Source of the DNA: Caballeronia pedi
GTDB taxonomy: Bacteria; Pseudomonadota; Gammaproteobacteria; Burkholderiales; Burkholderiaceae
Assembly (NCBI RefSeq): GCF_001544915.2
Contig: NZ_FCOE02000004.1
Coordinates: forward strand, 248,001-312,000
Direction of reading: 5' to 3'
DNA: 64,000 bases
Both the position numbers and the translations under genes were made by a program. Numbering within the stretch: position 1 is the first letter of the stretch; each line of letters begins with the position of its first letter. Below are positions 27,679 to 36,687 of the stretch, piece by piece. The notes below the pieces were generated by a model, which was not told where the DNA came from, searched no databases, and saw only the letters and a program-made list of their open reading frames with translations.

Positions 27679-27869
27679 CCATCACGATCTCGAGTCAAGA
27701 CGTCGCTCACGCTGCGCTTACGTTTCTGCACCCTGCTTCCGAAAGTGCCGGCTCGACATGATCAGTCGCTGCAAGCGCATAAAATCAGCTATCACAATGG
27801 TCTGTTATATCCGGCCGGTGTTTCGAACCTTCCCCAAGGACGTGGAGAAGGATCGTTGAAGCGTTGAAG

Positions 27870-28118
27870 CTACTCGGTCACGACCTGTGTCGCCGTTTGC
27901 TTCGGACGAAGTGCCGGAATGTGATTTTTCACTGCCGATAGCGATACCAGGACCAAAAGCATCGCGCCCCCAAGCATTGTCAGATACAAAGATGCTCCGC
28001 CAACAGTGATGACGACTGCTCCGGCAAAGGCGCTAAGAATCGCTCCAAGTCGGCCAAATGCAAGAGCTGACGCGGTTCCGGTGGCACGCACTCGCGTCGG
28101 GTATCCGCTGCTGAGCAA
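27870..28118 (-). pseudogene. Truncated MFS transporter C terminus
   Basis: Only the last 80 or so residues of a major facilitator transporter remain: YPTRVRATGTASALAFGRLGAILSAFAGAVVI then two further hydrophobic segments and a soluble tail. The YPTRVRATG motif is typical of the aromatic-acid/sugar symporter C-terminal half. The gene is cut near 28118, where sequence of a different gene begins. It lies next to the IS66 relic. Confidence 0.7.
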
Positions 28119-28128
28119 GGCCTTTCAG

Positions 28129-28248
28129 GAAATCAGGGTGGTTGAGGCGTTGCCGGCGCCGCCGATCTGCATCGTGCAACGCATCGGGCTGCCGTTGACG
28201 CCGGCGGCGGAGTATTTCTGCACGCTGGTGCGCCGGATCAGCGGCTGA
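28129..28248 (+). pseudogene. LysR-type regulator C-terminal fragment
   Basis: About 38 codons, EIRVVEALPAPPICIVQRIGLPLTPAAEYFCTLVRRISG, matching the end of a LysR effector-binding domain (the ICIV.R.G.PLTPAAE.F..LVR pattern). The rest of the gene is absent and the sequence joins the broken MFS gene directly, so this is a deletion junction between two unrelated genes. Confidence 0.65.
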
Positions 28249-28419
28249 TGAAAGCCGCTGCTGCATGGACGAGGCTTGGCTATCGCATTCAATGAGGATC
28301 AAGGGGCCAAAGACCGTGACCTAACATACGCTTTTCGAGCGGTGCAAGAGCAGACAGGCGAGCCGAGCGTCGGCAGTTAGCAGCCGCTGCCCGCTATTCG
28401 CAGCGGGCATCTATCTTTC

Positions 28420-28743
28420 TCAAAGATGCTTCGAGACGAGCAACTGGAAGAACATGACCGGGTAGCGCAGCGGCCAGAACAACAGCATTCCAAGCTTTGC
28501 GCGCGACACATTGCTCAGAGTGTTGTAGACGGGGTGCCACTCGATCAAACCGCGGAGGACGATCCGATTCAGGGCGAACCCGAGGATGAGATATCCAAGT
28601 ATCGCCATGAACGGTGAAACGATACGCGCATGGGAACAAAGGTTGATCATTACCACAAGAACGACCAAACAAACCGCATAGATTCCCATGCCCTTGCCGG
28701 TGGTCATTGCTGGGCGGCTGGACTGGCTTTGAACATCGGCCAT
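28420..28743 (-). CDS. Small two-helix membrane protein
   Basis: A 107-residue protein with a polar N terminus and two hydrophobic helices (about residues 22-42, YAVCLVVLVVMINLCSH, and 48-68, FMAILGYLILGFALNRIVL), ending in a weakly hydrophobic basic tail (FWPLRYPVMFFQLLVSKHL). ATG 28743 is preceded by AAAAAAGGAG, an excellent ribosome site; the frame stays open upstream but that part lacks any start signal. Family and function unknown. Confidence 0.65.
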   Translation of the reverse strand: MADVQSQSSRPAMTTGKGMGIYAVCLVVLVVMINLCSHARIVSPFMAILGYLILGFALNRIVLRGLIEWHPVYNTLSNVSRAKLGMLLFWPLRYPVMFFQLLVSKHL

Positions 28744-29193
28744 AGCTACTCCTTTTTTATTAGAACGGCAACATTGCCTGTTGGCGTTAACGGCGCGAAG
28801 CGGGCATTCTTTAAGTGTTTCGTCTGTGATTGCTCGCGGAGGAGCAGAGTAGTCCGTCCCCTCTCTGAACTGCTGCGGCAGGCTCCGTCGCAATGTCTGT
28901 GAGACAGAAAGCGACCCGAAGCTGCCGGTCACAAGGAAGTAAATCGAATGACAGCAACGAAACGTGAAACTGTCATAGCGAGCCTTCGGCTGCGCACCCG
29001 TCTCCGATTGCGAGCATGTCATAGGCGCCAACAGACCCGGTATTGCGAAGGATGGTCTACACAACGCGCTTTACGTCTCCGATTGATTGAAGCAGGCCTT
29101 GCTGGAGGTTAAAAGTGCGAACGGTGCGCGTGGTCCGCCGATTACACTTAGCGCGTTGTTCGCCGCCCGGGCGCTCTCAGGCAATAAGGGCGC
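28744..29193. other. Noncoding stretch
   Basis: About 450 bases between two minus-strand genes. It contains the promoter side of the small membrane protein gene and the 3' side of the TetR gene. I see no protein gene and no clear terminator. Confidence 0.35.
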
Positions 29194-29838
29194 TTACTGG
29201 GTTTTGCAGAGCTTCTCAGGCATCGGATGGTCAACTGCGGCATCCCAGATGCCCATCGCATCGGTCACGGCCTTCTCGATGACGGCATGCCGGACACGAT
29301 CGCGGGCGAGCACAGACAGTCCCTGGAAAAAGCAGTCCAACGCGATCGACAGCGATACCGAATCCGTGTTGCTGCGCAGTTCCCCACTCTTAATGCCGCG
29401 TTCTACGCAGTCGCGGAAGCCGGCGCGTGTGCGCCTGCGCACCTCTTGAAGCAACTGGGTGACGGCTTCGCTGCCAGTGGAACTGGCTCCGACAACCCCC
29501 AGCGCGACCATACAGCCTTTCGGGTGGCCGCTCTCAGTCTGCATTCTTGCCGACCGGAGTAGCGCCAGGAATACACCCTCCCGTGGCGGAAGCGAAGTGT
29601 CACGGAGACTACGGGTCAGCTTGCCGTAAATCTCCATGTATCGCTCTAGCGCCTCCTTGTACAGCGCCTCCTTGGACTCAAAGGCCGAATAGAAGCTGGG
29701 CGCGGAGATGCCCCCGCCGATCGCCGCCTTCAACTGCGACAAAGACGTCGATTCATAGCCATGTTCCCAGAACAGGTGCATCGCCGAAATGACCGCCGCA
29801 TCCCGGTCAAACGCACGTGGCCGACCCCGCTGAACCAT
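29194..29838 (-). CDS. TetR-family transcriptional regulator
   Basis: A 214-residue repressor. The N-terminal helix-turn-helix reads GRPRAFDRDAAVISAMHLFWEHGYESTSLSQLKAAIGGGISAPSFYSAFESKEALYKEALERYM, a classic TetR pattern. The C-terminal domain (about 75-205) would bind a ligand; a Cys in HPKGCMVALGVVG is a feature of a subgroup of these regulators. ATG 29838 is chosen (GGAG 8 bases upstream); an in-frame ATG at 29844 is too close to the site. It is divergent from the SnoaL-like/MFS pair, whose promoter region holds three operator-like sites, so it probably represses both directions. Confidence 0.88.
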   Translation of the reverse strand: MVQRGRPRAFDRDAAVISAMHLFWEHGYESTSLSQLKAAIGGGISAPSFYSAFESKEALYKEALERYMEIYGKLTRSLRDTSLPPREGVFLALLRSARMQTESGHPKGCMVALGVVGASSTGSEAVTQLLQEVRRRTRAGFRDCVERGIKSGELRSNTDSVSLSIALDCFFQGLSVLARDRVRHAVIEKAVTDAMGIWDAAVDHPMPEKLCKTQ

Positions 29839-29865
29839 GAACATCTCCGTCAGTCAAAATATATA

Positions 29866-30063
29866 TACTAGTCGATACACAATATTTGAGCAAATCGCTA
29901 CTTGCAAGGTTACGCACATCGCAGCGAGCCGTTCCAACACGATGGTTGACACGGCCTTCCACGCCCCTTTATATTTGTACCAGTCGGTATGTAAAGTAAG
30001 AGTAGCGCGGGGTTCACCAAGCGAACCCCGCATTTTTTTCTTTATTTGTGTATCAATCGGTAC
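29866..30063. promoter_or_regulatory. Three operator-like sites between TetR and its target genes
   Basis: TACTAGTCGATAC (29866-29878), TACCAGTCGGTAT (29978-29990) and TATCAATCGGTAC (30051-30063) share the consensus TAYYARTCGRTAY, itself partly palindromic. They span the divergent region: one beside the tetR start, one mid-way and one 12 bases before the SnoaL-like gene. Binding of the adjacent TetR protein to these copies is the simplest reading; the sites are seen, the binding is inferred. Confidence 0.65.
30007..30039 (+). terminator. Terminator-like hairpin upstream of the SnoaL-like gene
   Basis: GCGGGGTTC (30007-30015) and GAACCCCGC (30023-30031) form a perfect 9-bp stem with a 7-base loop, followed by ATTTTTTT. 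It would terminate plus-strand transcription. It lies between the second and third operator-like sites, so any promoter for the SnoaL-like gene must be either downstream of it or subject to attenuation. Confidence 0.75.
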
Positions 30064-30074
30064 GGAAACAATCA

Positions 30075-30548
30075 ATGTCTAAAGAACTTGAAGCACGCCT
30101 CGACGCCATCGAAAGCCGCTTTGCCATCGATGCGCTAATCGCTAACTACGCCGAGGCGTTCGACACCATGAACGTCGAGCTGCTGGCCACTCTCTGGCAT
30201 TCCGAATCGCGACTGCTCCTAGGCGCGAACGGCAACTCCGACGGCCTGAAGGCCATCCTGGCGCAAGCACGCATCAACATGAAGCGCATGCCCCACATGC
30301 ATCATTGGATGGCGAACGCCCTGATCACGGTGGACGGTGACAACGGCCACGGGCTGGTGGCGGCGGACTGTCTTTTTTACGACGTCGATCAGGGCACACT
30401 TCAAGTGAGCGGCCAATACCGCGACGTCTATCAGCGACGCGAAGGCCGCTGGGCATTCCTCGAGCGCACCTTCACCATGCACTACGCCACGCCGCTCCAA
30501 AATTGGCACCCCATCACAGGAACGGAACGCTTCGGCCGCCCGGCCTGA
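30075..30548 (+). CDS. SnoaL-like (NTF2-fold) protein
   Basis: A 157-residue protein of the SnoaL-like/NTF2 fold: LEARLDAIESRFAIDALIANYAEAFDTMNVELLATLWHSESRLLLG opens the cone-shaped fold, then YDVDQGTLQVSGQYRDVYQRREGRWAFLERTFTMHYATPL closes it. Members include polyketide cyclases, dehydratases and hydroxylases as well as binding proteins; the reaction is unknown. ATG 30075 follows the third operator-like site by 12 bases. It is 24 bases upstream of the MFS gene and almost certainly co-transcribed with it under the divergent TetR regulator. Confidence 0.8.
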   Translation: MSKELEARLDAIESRFAIDALIANYAEAFDTMNVELLATLWHSESRLLLGANGNSDGLKAILAQARINMKRMPHMHHWMANALITVDGDNGHGLVAADCLFYDVDQGTLQVSGQYRDVYQRREGRWAFLERTFTMHYATPLQNWHPITGTERFGRPA

Positions 30549-30572
30549 CGCGGTCCGCAGCCGTCGAGACTT

Positions 30573-32009
30573 ATGCATATGACAACCTCTTCCACGCGTC
30601 GATGGTCCGCATTCGCGGTGTTGCTGGTGGGTGCATTTCTGCCTCCGCTGGACTTCTTTATCGTGAATGTCGCCCTGCCGTCCATCCAAAGTACCCTCCA
30701 TACGAGCGCTGCAGAGCTGCAACTCGTCATTTCCGGATACGCCGCGGCCTACGCGGTCTTCCTTATCACAGGAGGACGGCTAGGCGATCTCTTTGGCCGG
30801 CGGAGGATCTTCTTGATCGGCGTTACGGGCTTCGGCCTGACATCGGTGATCTGCGGTCTCGCACCGTCACCCGCCATACTGATCCTCGGGCGTGTGCTGC
30901 AGGGCCTGAGCGCTGCCGCCATGGCGCCGCAAGGACTTGCCTCCATTCACGCCCTGTTCCCAGAGAAAGAGCGCGCGCGCGCTTTGGGCCTCTACGGCGC
31001 CGCGGTGGGACTCGCCGCCGTAGCCGCGCAGGCGCTCGGGGGTGCGTTGATCTCTGCGAACATCTTTCATCTGGAATGGCGCTTCATCTTTCTTATCAAC
31101 TTGCCCGTCGTCGTCGCCGTCCTGATCTTCGGGCCACAGTTGCTACCCGACGCCCGCGGTGACAACCCGGCACCCGTCGACCGGATCGGGGTGCTACTCT
31201 GCGCGCTCACGCTGGGCCTGCTCATAGTGCCCCTGGTTGAAGGGCGCGAGCTTGATTGGCCGTGGTGGGCCTGTGCAATGCTCGTCGCGTGCCCCGTCGC
31301 TGGGGTAGGCTTCTTCCGATATGAAATGGCATACGCCCGCCGAGGCGGCGTGCCCCTAATCAGCGTGGAGCTGATACAGAGGCCAGGCCTGATGAGCGGG
31401 CTTACGGGCGTCCTGTTCTTCTACGTCGTCTCTGCTTTCTTCCTGACATTCTCCGTCTACCTCCAGGGGGCACTTGGCATGAGCCCATTCGAGACAGGGC
31501 TGATTTTCCTGCCTTTCGGGGTCGGCGCCTTCGTCGGGCCACTGACCACCCCGCTGGCCATCCGCCTCTTCGGAGACCACGTCCCCGCCATCGGCATGAT
31601 GCTCGAGGTCGCCGGCTGCGCACTCCTCGCCGCCCTTGTGGCTGGCGCGCCCGGACAGATGCCGGCTCAATTTCCGCTGATCGGGGCGGTAGCACTCTTG
31701 GGATTCGGTCAGGGCTGGGCGCTGCCGACGCTGGTGCGCTCGGTTATCAATCGCGCACCGACGACCGGTTCCGGGATGATCGCGGGAATTACGAATTCGG
31801 CGTTGCAAATCAGCGCAGCACTGGGTGTCGCGGTCATCGGCGGCGTCTTCTTCAGTGTCGCGGGGACTTCGCCGGATCCGGCGACCCTGGCCAGAGCACT
31901 GGTCGTCGCAATGATGTGCGTCGGCGGCAGTCTGACCGTTTCCGCCGTCCTGTCTATCGTCGCTTCAAGATCGAGCGTTCATGCCGCTGCAAGGACCGCG
32001 CCTCATTAA
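30573..32009 (+). CDS. MFS drug/efflux transporter (DHA2, EmrB/QacA type)
   Basis: A 478-residue inner membrane protein with about 14 hydrophobic helices. Family motifs: motif A-like GGRLGDLFGRRRIFLIG, PSIQSTLHTSAAELQLVISGYAAAYAVFLITGGRL before it, the DHA2-typical motif near helix 5 (RALGLYGAAVGLAAVAAQALGGAL), and FFYVVSAFFLTFSVYLQGALGMSPFETGLIFLPFG in the second half. It would export drugs or metabolites with proton exchange. With the upstream SnoaL-like gene and the divergent TetR it forms an inducible module. The C terminus is Ala/His rich and short. Confidence 0.9.
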   Translation: MHMTTSSTRRWSAFAVLLVGAFLPPLDFFIVNVALPSIQSTLHTSAAELQLVISGYAAAYAVFLITGGRLGDLFGRRRIFLIGVTGFGLTSVICGLAPSPAILILGRVLQGLSAAAMAPQGLASIHALFPEKERARALGLYGAAVGLAAVAAQALGGALISANIFHLEWRFIFLINLPVVVAVLIFGPQLLPDARGDNPAPVDRIGVLLCALTLGLLIVPLVEGRELDWPWWACAMLVACPVAGVGFFRYEMAYARRGGVPLISVELIQRPGLMSGLTGVLFFYVVSAFFLTFSVYLQGALGMSPFETGLIFLPFGVGAFVGPLTTPLAIRLFGDHVPAIGMMLEVAGCALLAALVAGAPGQMPAQFPLIGAVALLGFGQGWALPTLVRSVINRAPTTGSGMIAGITNSALQISAALGVAVIGGVFFSVAGTSPDPATLARALVVAMMCVGGSLTVSAVLSIVASRSSVHAAARTAPH

Positions 32010-32370
32010 GTCCAGCCTCCATCACTCTCGTCGACTCGATTTGGACGCTCGCCTGCTGACACGCTTGCGCGATCATGGCTCCGAACGCGAATGTTTCGTA
32101 TGACGAGCACGAAGGAGCCGGAATAAAAGCGCCTAAATAAATCTGTCGCTGCCCCTTGGCCCGACTGAAGGGAGTCAAGCAAGCGGCTGGTATCAAGGAG
32201 AACGAGCCGTTCGGATGACGGCCTCGCGAGAGAGCCGACCGGCAGAAACTGGCCGTCTATCGCCTAATGCCGGTGACCGAGGCTGGCCCTTGCTTGGTGT
32301 CTTGGAGGAAGGGCAACTGGTCCTGTCGGTCGAAGCGCGGCTGCGGTGATGAGTGCCTTGAAGGGCTCCG
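32010..32370. other. Noncoding stretch
   Basis: About 360 bases between the MFS gene and the convergent LysR gene. A few short frames occur, none protein-like. No strong terminator hairpin with a T run is seen. Confidence 0.35.
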
Positions 32371-33330
32371 CTACAGGCTAGACGATCGCTTGCCGCTGAC
32401 CGTGTGCTGCGGGTAAGCGGTTAGGCAGATCGCCAGAACCTCGGCCCGGAGCCAACGATGCGCCGGGTCATGATCAAGGCGCGGGTGCCAGATCGCCGAA
32501 ACATTGAACGCTTGTGTCGACACCGGCAGTTCGAACCAGTGCAGTCCATTCGCCGCAGCGTGATTCGGCGCGAACGTGTTGCCCACGCAGGACTGCGGGA
32601 TGACGGCGAGCAAGTCGGACCGGCGAGCAACCTGCATCGCGCTGCCGTACGACGGCACCGTTATGGATACCTTCCGCTGCAAGCCATGAGCTGCCAGCGA
32701 CACATCTACCGCGTTCGATTCTTCTCCAAGCCGCGCAGTAAGGACGTGACCTAATTGCAGCCATTTTTCGAGTGACACGCCGACGCTACTCACAAGCGGA
32801 TGGTCAACGCGGCACACGCCCACGTATCGGTCACGAAACAGCAACCGAGTCAGCATCTCGGGAGCAGAAGTCTTCACGGTGCCGATCTCGAGGTCGATCT
32901 TGCCGTCTCGCAGCGCTTGGGCGTCCCAGTCCGGCTTGGGTGTGAAACGAATCTGAACGCCGGGCGCCGTGCCATTGATTTGGTCCATCAGCGCGGCGCC
33001 GAGAAGATCGATGAATCCTTCGCCAGCTCGAACGACGAAGCGCTGCTCCAGAGTTGCAGCGTCGAACCGGTACTCTGGTGGCTTCAGTAGAGCCTCCGCT
33101 TCGCGGGTCAAGGCGGGAAGACGCTCACGCAACTGCTCGGCATGGGGCGTAAGGACAAGCGAGCGGCCCGCCTGAAGTAGTAACCGGTCACCCGTGGCTG
33201 CCCGTAAGCGTGCGAGCGTACGGCTCATGGCCGAGACACTCACGTGCAGACGCCGCGCCGCTGCAGTGACACTGCGCTCGCTTAACAGCGCGTCCAAGGC
33301 TGTAAGAAGATTGAGGTCAACGCGTGACAT
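32371..33330 (-). CDS. LysR-family transcriptional regulator
   Basis: A 319-residue regulator. The N-terminal winged helix-turn-helix reads MSRVDLNLLTALDALLSERSVTAAARRLHVSVSAMSRTLARLRAATGD, and the C-terminal effector-binding domain (about 90-300) begins RFVVRAGEGFIDLLGAAL. ATG 33330 matches the family start; the longer frame to 33375 lacks a site. It is divergent from the frameshifted SDR gene at 33462, the usual arrangement for a LysR regulator and its target, so it probably controlled that gene. Confidence 0.88.
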   Translation of the reverse strand: MSRVDLNLLTALDALLSERSVTAAARRLHVSVSAMSRTLARLRAATGDRLLLQAGRSLVLTPHAEQLRERLPALTREAEALLKPPEYRFDAATLEQRFVVRAGEGFIDLLGAALMDQINGTAPGVQIRFTPKPDWDAQALRDGKIDLEIGTVKTSAPEMLTRLLFRDRYVGVCRVDHPLVSSVGVSLEKWLQLGHVLTARLGEESNAVDVSLAAHGLQRKVSITVPSYGSAMQVARRSDLLAVIPQSCVGNTFAPNHAAANGLHWFELPVSTQAFNVSAIWHPRLDHDPAHRWLRAEVLAICLTAYPQHTVSGKRSSSL

Positions 33331-33461
33331 CGATCCAGCATATCCGATTCGGGATAGGTATGGCGCGTCGTGCAATCATGGATTGCAGGTAAGGCGTCTG
33401 GTGCAACTCAGGCTTCGGTTTCAAAATGAAACCATCGCATCGATCTACCAGGAGGAGCATC

Positions 33462-34177
33462 GTGTCTCACGCCACTACCCCTGCTTATACCCCACAAATT
33501 TTGATTGTCGGGGCTTCGCGCGGTCTCGGCTACGCCATGGCCGCAGATTTCGTGAGGAAAGGGTGGAATGTCATCGGCACGGTCAGGGCCGGCTCCCACT
33601 CCGGCTTGCTGCACGCTTTGGCCGATGCAAACCCGCGCAGGATCGAAATCGAAACGGTGGACATCACATCCCTCGACGAGATCGAATCGCTGCGAGCGCG
33701 CCTATCGGATCGCACGCTCGATATTCTGTTCGTCAACGCTGGCACGACCAACCCCGAACCGACGCAGACCATCGGCGAAGTTTCGACTCAGGACTTCGCC
33801 GACCTGATGATCACCAACGCACTCGGTCCCATGCGGGTTGTCGAACGCCTGTCAGATCTGGTTCCTGCGGATGGTCTGATTGGAGTCATGTCGTCCGGGC
33901 AAGGCAGCATCGCCGACAACGAGTCCGGGCAGCGGGAAGTCTATCGTGGCAGCAAGGCGGCGCTGAATCAGTTTATGCGCAGTTTCGCGGCGCGCCAGCC
34001 TAGAGAGCGCGCGCTGCTGCTGATGGCGCCAGGATGGGTACGCACTGAACTGGTGGGCCTGATGGGCGACTCGCGATTGAAGAAAGCGTGCCCGGCGTCG
34101 TCGATGTTCTAGTGGAAAAGCAAGGACGCCCCGGCCTGGAGTTTCTCGACTATCGCGGTAACACCGTGCGGTGGTGA
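33462..34177 (+). pseudogene. Short-chain dehydrogenase, frameshifted near the C terminus
   Basis: An SDR with the NAD(P) motif GASRGLGYA, the NAG strand motif (FVNAG), catalytic Ser in GVMSSGQGSI and the YxxxK pair (YRGSK). The gene reads in one frame to about 34065 and ends early at 34112; the rest of the protein, IEESVPGVVDVLVEKQGRPGLEFLDYRGNTVRW, continues in another frame to the TGA at 34175-34177. The break falls after the catalytic core, so partial activity is conceivable. GTG 33462 is chosen, with AGGAGG 6 bases before it. The divergent LysR is probably its regulator. Confidence 0.82.
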
Positions 34178-34461
34178 GATAAAGATGCTGGATCGCTTTT
34201 GACAGACCGGCGCGGGGCTCGAGCGTAGCGAGGTCTGACCTTCGCCAGCGTCGCTTATCGCTGTGCAAACTTGCGGTTGAAATGCGCGTTTGGCGCGCCG
34301 GTGCCTCTCCAGGCGTAACGGTCGGTGTGTATTCATCTTGGACGAGGTCAAGTCGTCTTCTACGCGGGAAATGCCTCCGTCCAATATGCAGATTTTCTCG
34401 ACCGTCGCGTGATCATGCATTGCCGGTATCCTGGCCGAATCGTATCGGGGGCATCACTCGT

Positions 34462-35049
34462 TCAAGACGCCCTAGCGCGATCGCGCCGGAATTCTCCGGC
34501 TGACAACCAGACCGCCGAAATAAGGAAGTACACGGCACCGACGCCGGCGTAGCCTGCTACTTTAGAAATGGCCAGCGTGAGCGGCGCGGGTGCAAGCGCG
34601 ATGAAGAGGAACCCTGCAAGCGCCGACTGCGCGCCGCTGAGGATCATCGCCCATTGCGCGCCGAATCGTTTCCAGCGTCGTAACGCAGTCGCGAGTTGAA
34701 GCAGTCCCGACAGAACGGCCCAGATGCCGAATACGCTCAGAACCCACGTTGTGTCGGTCTTGAGCGCGACAACGACCGCGGCAGTCGTGGCTGCGCTGAT
34801 CGCGACATTGATCATCTGCGTCCGGTTGTTCCGACTTCCACCGCTTCGCGACATGTCGACATAGTTCGCAAGCGCATCCCACGCGGGGTAAATGACTAAC
34901 AGCACGGCTGCGCTCGCCATCGAATGCAAGCCGACCGCGAAGGCCAGCGCAACCCAAACGACTGACACCGCCGTTCGCGTGAAGTAATAGTGTTTGAGCC
35001 AGCGCTCGCCGCTGACACGCGTTTTATCGGGAAATGGATAGTCGGACAT
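34462..35049 (-). CDS. DUF308-like multi-pass membrane protein
   Basis: A 195-residue protein with about five hydrophobic helices after a polar 20-residue start (TAVSVVWVALAFAVGLHS, ASAAVLLVIYPAWDALANY, INVAISAATTAAVVVAL, WVLSVFGIWAVLSGLLQLATAL, AMILSGAQSALAGFLFIALAP). The helix-hairpin pattern resembles DUF308/HdeD-type proteins, whose function is poorly known. AAGGAG lies 5-10 bases before ATG 35049. It is divergent from the HD-GYP/LuxR gene at 35206. Confidence 0.7.
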   Translation of the reverse strand: MSDYPFPDKTRVSGERWLKHYYFTRTAVSVVWVALAFAVGLHSMASAAVLLVIYPAWDALANYVDMSRSGGSRNNRTQMINVAISAATTAAVVVALKTDTTWVLSVFGIWAVLSGLLQLATALRRWKRFGAQWAMILSGAQSALAGFLFIALAPAPLTLAISKVAGYAGVGAVYFLISAVWLSAGEFRRDRARAS

Positions 35050-35205
35050 GCTTGCTCCTTGCGAAGATTGACTTAAGGGTCACGATGACCGACAGATTCG
35101 CACCTCGCGCGCACGCCAGGTATCGGTCGAATGACCGATACGAGGTAAAAAAGCGCGCTCGCGTATAGTGAGCGCATCTCCGTGCACCCCTCTCGCTGAC
35201 ATCCT

Positions 35206-36687
35206 ATGACCGACCAGCAAGCCGGCCGTCCCCTGTCGCTTGTGTTCGATTGCATGAAGGCGTTAGCCTTCATCGGCGACTTGAGCATGGGACAGCCGAC
35301 CGACCACTCGCCCCGCACTGCATGGCTCGCCGCGCATCTCGCACGTGCAGCCGGTCTCGCGACGGCGGACGCCGACGCCGTGCGCGAAGCGGCCTTGCTG
35401 CGCTGGTCCGGTTGCACGGCGAATGCGGCGGGTTTCGCGCACACCTTCGGCGACGACGTGGCATTTCGCCGTGCGATGCTCGAAGAGCATCCGGACTGGG
35501 CCGAACCGCTCGAAGCGCTCGGCGATGCGGGTGCGGCGCTCACGCCGCTCGCCGTGACGCACTGCGAGGTTGCGGGAGAAGTGGCCCGCATGCTAGGGCT
35601 GTCGCGCGCGACGGAGACGGCGTTGCGTCATATCTTCGAGACGTGGGATGGACGCGGCTTACCTTCGCATCTTGCGGCTGAGGCCGTGCCTGTGCCGGTG
35701 TTCATCGTCTCGCTGGCAGGCGATCTAGAGATCTACAGCCGCGTGTACGGCGTGGATGAAGCGCTCGCAAAGATCGCACAACGCGCGGACGCACGCTATC
35801 CCGCCACGCTCGCGGAGCACGCGAAGCGCCACGCGGTGCAATGGCTCAAGGCGCTCGATTCCGCTTCGCCTGCGGAGATTGACGCGGCGCTGCTGACCGA
35901 GCACATGCAGCAGACCACTTCGCCGGAATTGATCGCGGACGTCATTGATTTGAAACTTGCGTGGATGACCGGCTTTTCGCGAACGGTTGCATCGACGGCA
36001 TCGGCGGCGTGCGCAAGACTCACGTCGCAGGTCGAAGCGCACACGCGCGTCTATCACGCGGGACTGATTCACGGTATCGGTCGCGCGTCTGTGCCTAACG
36101 CCGTGTGGAATCAGGCGGAACGCCTAAGTGCGAGCGCGTGGGAGAAGGTGCGTCTCGTGCCGTACTGGACGTCGCGCGCGGGACGGTTGGCGGGCGCCAT
36201 CGGCGAAGCCGCCGAGGTCGCATCGTATGCATTTGAACGACTCGACGGCTCAGGCTATTTTCGCGGCGTGCGTGATCCGGCAATCGGTCTCGAATCACGA
36301 GTGCTGGCGGCTTCCGTTGCGTGGGTCGCGCTCCGCTCGCCGCGCCCTTGGAGAGCCGCGCTTGCGCCGGACGATGCCGCGCATCGCTTGCTCGATGAAG
36401 TCGCGAACGGCCGTCTAGATGGCGATGCGGTCGATGCGCTGCTCGCCGACGCCGATACGCCAGTACGACGCGAGGTAAATCACGCCTCCGCCCGTGTGCC
36501 TCTCTCGGTGCGAGAGATCGAAGTGTTGCGGGCGATTTCGCGCGGCGCGAGCAACAAGGAAGCTGCACGCGAGCTTACCTTGAGCCCGAGCACGGTGCGC
36601 ACACACATCGAGAGTATTTTTCGTAAGCTTGAATGTTCAACGCGCGCAGCAGCGACGCTGAAGGCGTCGGCGATGGGGTGGCTCTAA
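35206..36687 (+). CDS. Degenerate tandem HD-GYP protein with LuxR output domain
   Basis: A 493-residue protein with two HD-GYP-like domains and a C-terminal LuxR helix-turn-helix. Domain 1 keeps the RHIFETWDGRGLPSHL stretch (family HHE.WDG.GYP) but reads LLRWSG where the HD pair should be. Domain 2 reads AGLIHGIGRASVPNAVW (HG instead of HD, near residue 285) and FERLDGSGYFRG. Metal-binding HD residues are therefore lost in both copies, so c-di-GMP hydrolysis is unlikely. The LuxR domain (about 425-490, LSVREIEVLRAISRGASNKEAARELTLSPSTVRTHIESIF) is intact. It may be a ligand-sensing transcription factor. Confidence 0.85.
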   Translation: MTDQQAGRPLSLVFDCMKALAFIGDLSMGQPTDHSPRTAWLAAHLARAAGLATADADAVREAALLRWSGCTANAAGFAHTFGDDVAFRRAMLEEHPDWAEPLEALGDAGAALTPLAVTHCEVAGEVARMLGLSRATETALRHIFETWDGRGLPSHLAAEAVPVPVFIVSLAGDLEIYSRVYGVDEALAKIAQRADARYPATLAEHAKRHAVQWLKALDSASPAEIDAALLTEHMQQTTSPELIADVIDLKLAWMTGFSRTVASTASAACARLTSQVEAHTRVYHAGLIHGIGRASVPNAVWNQAERLSASAWEKVRLVPYWTSRAGRLAGAIGEAAEVASYAFERLDGSGYFRGVRDPAIGLESRVLAASVAWVALRSPRPWRAALAPDDAAHRLLDEVANGRLDGDAVDALLADADTPVRREVNHASARVPLSVREIEVLRAISRGASNKEAARELTLSPSTVRTHIESIFRKLECSTRAAATLKASAMGWL

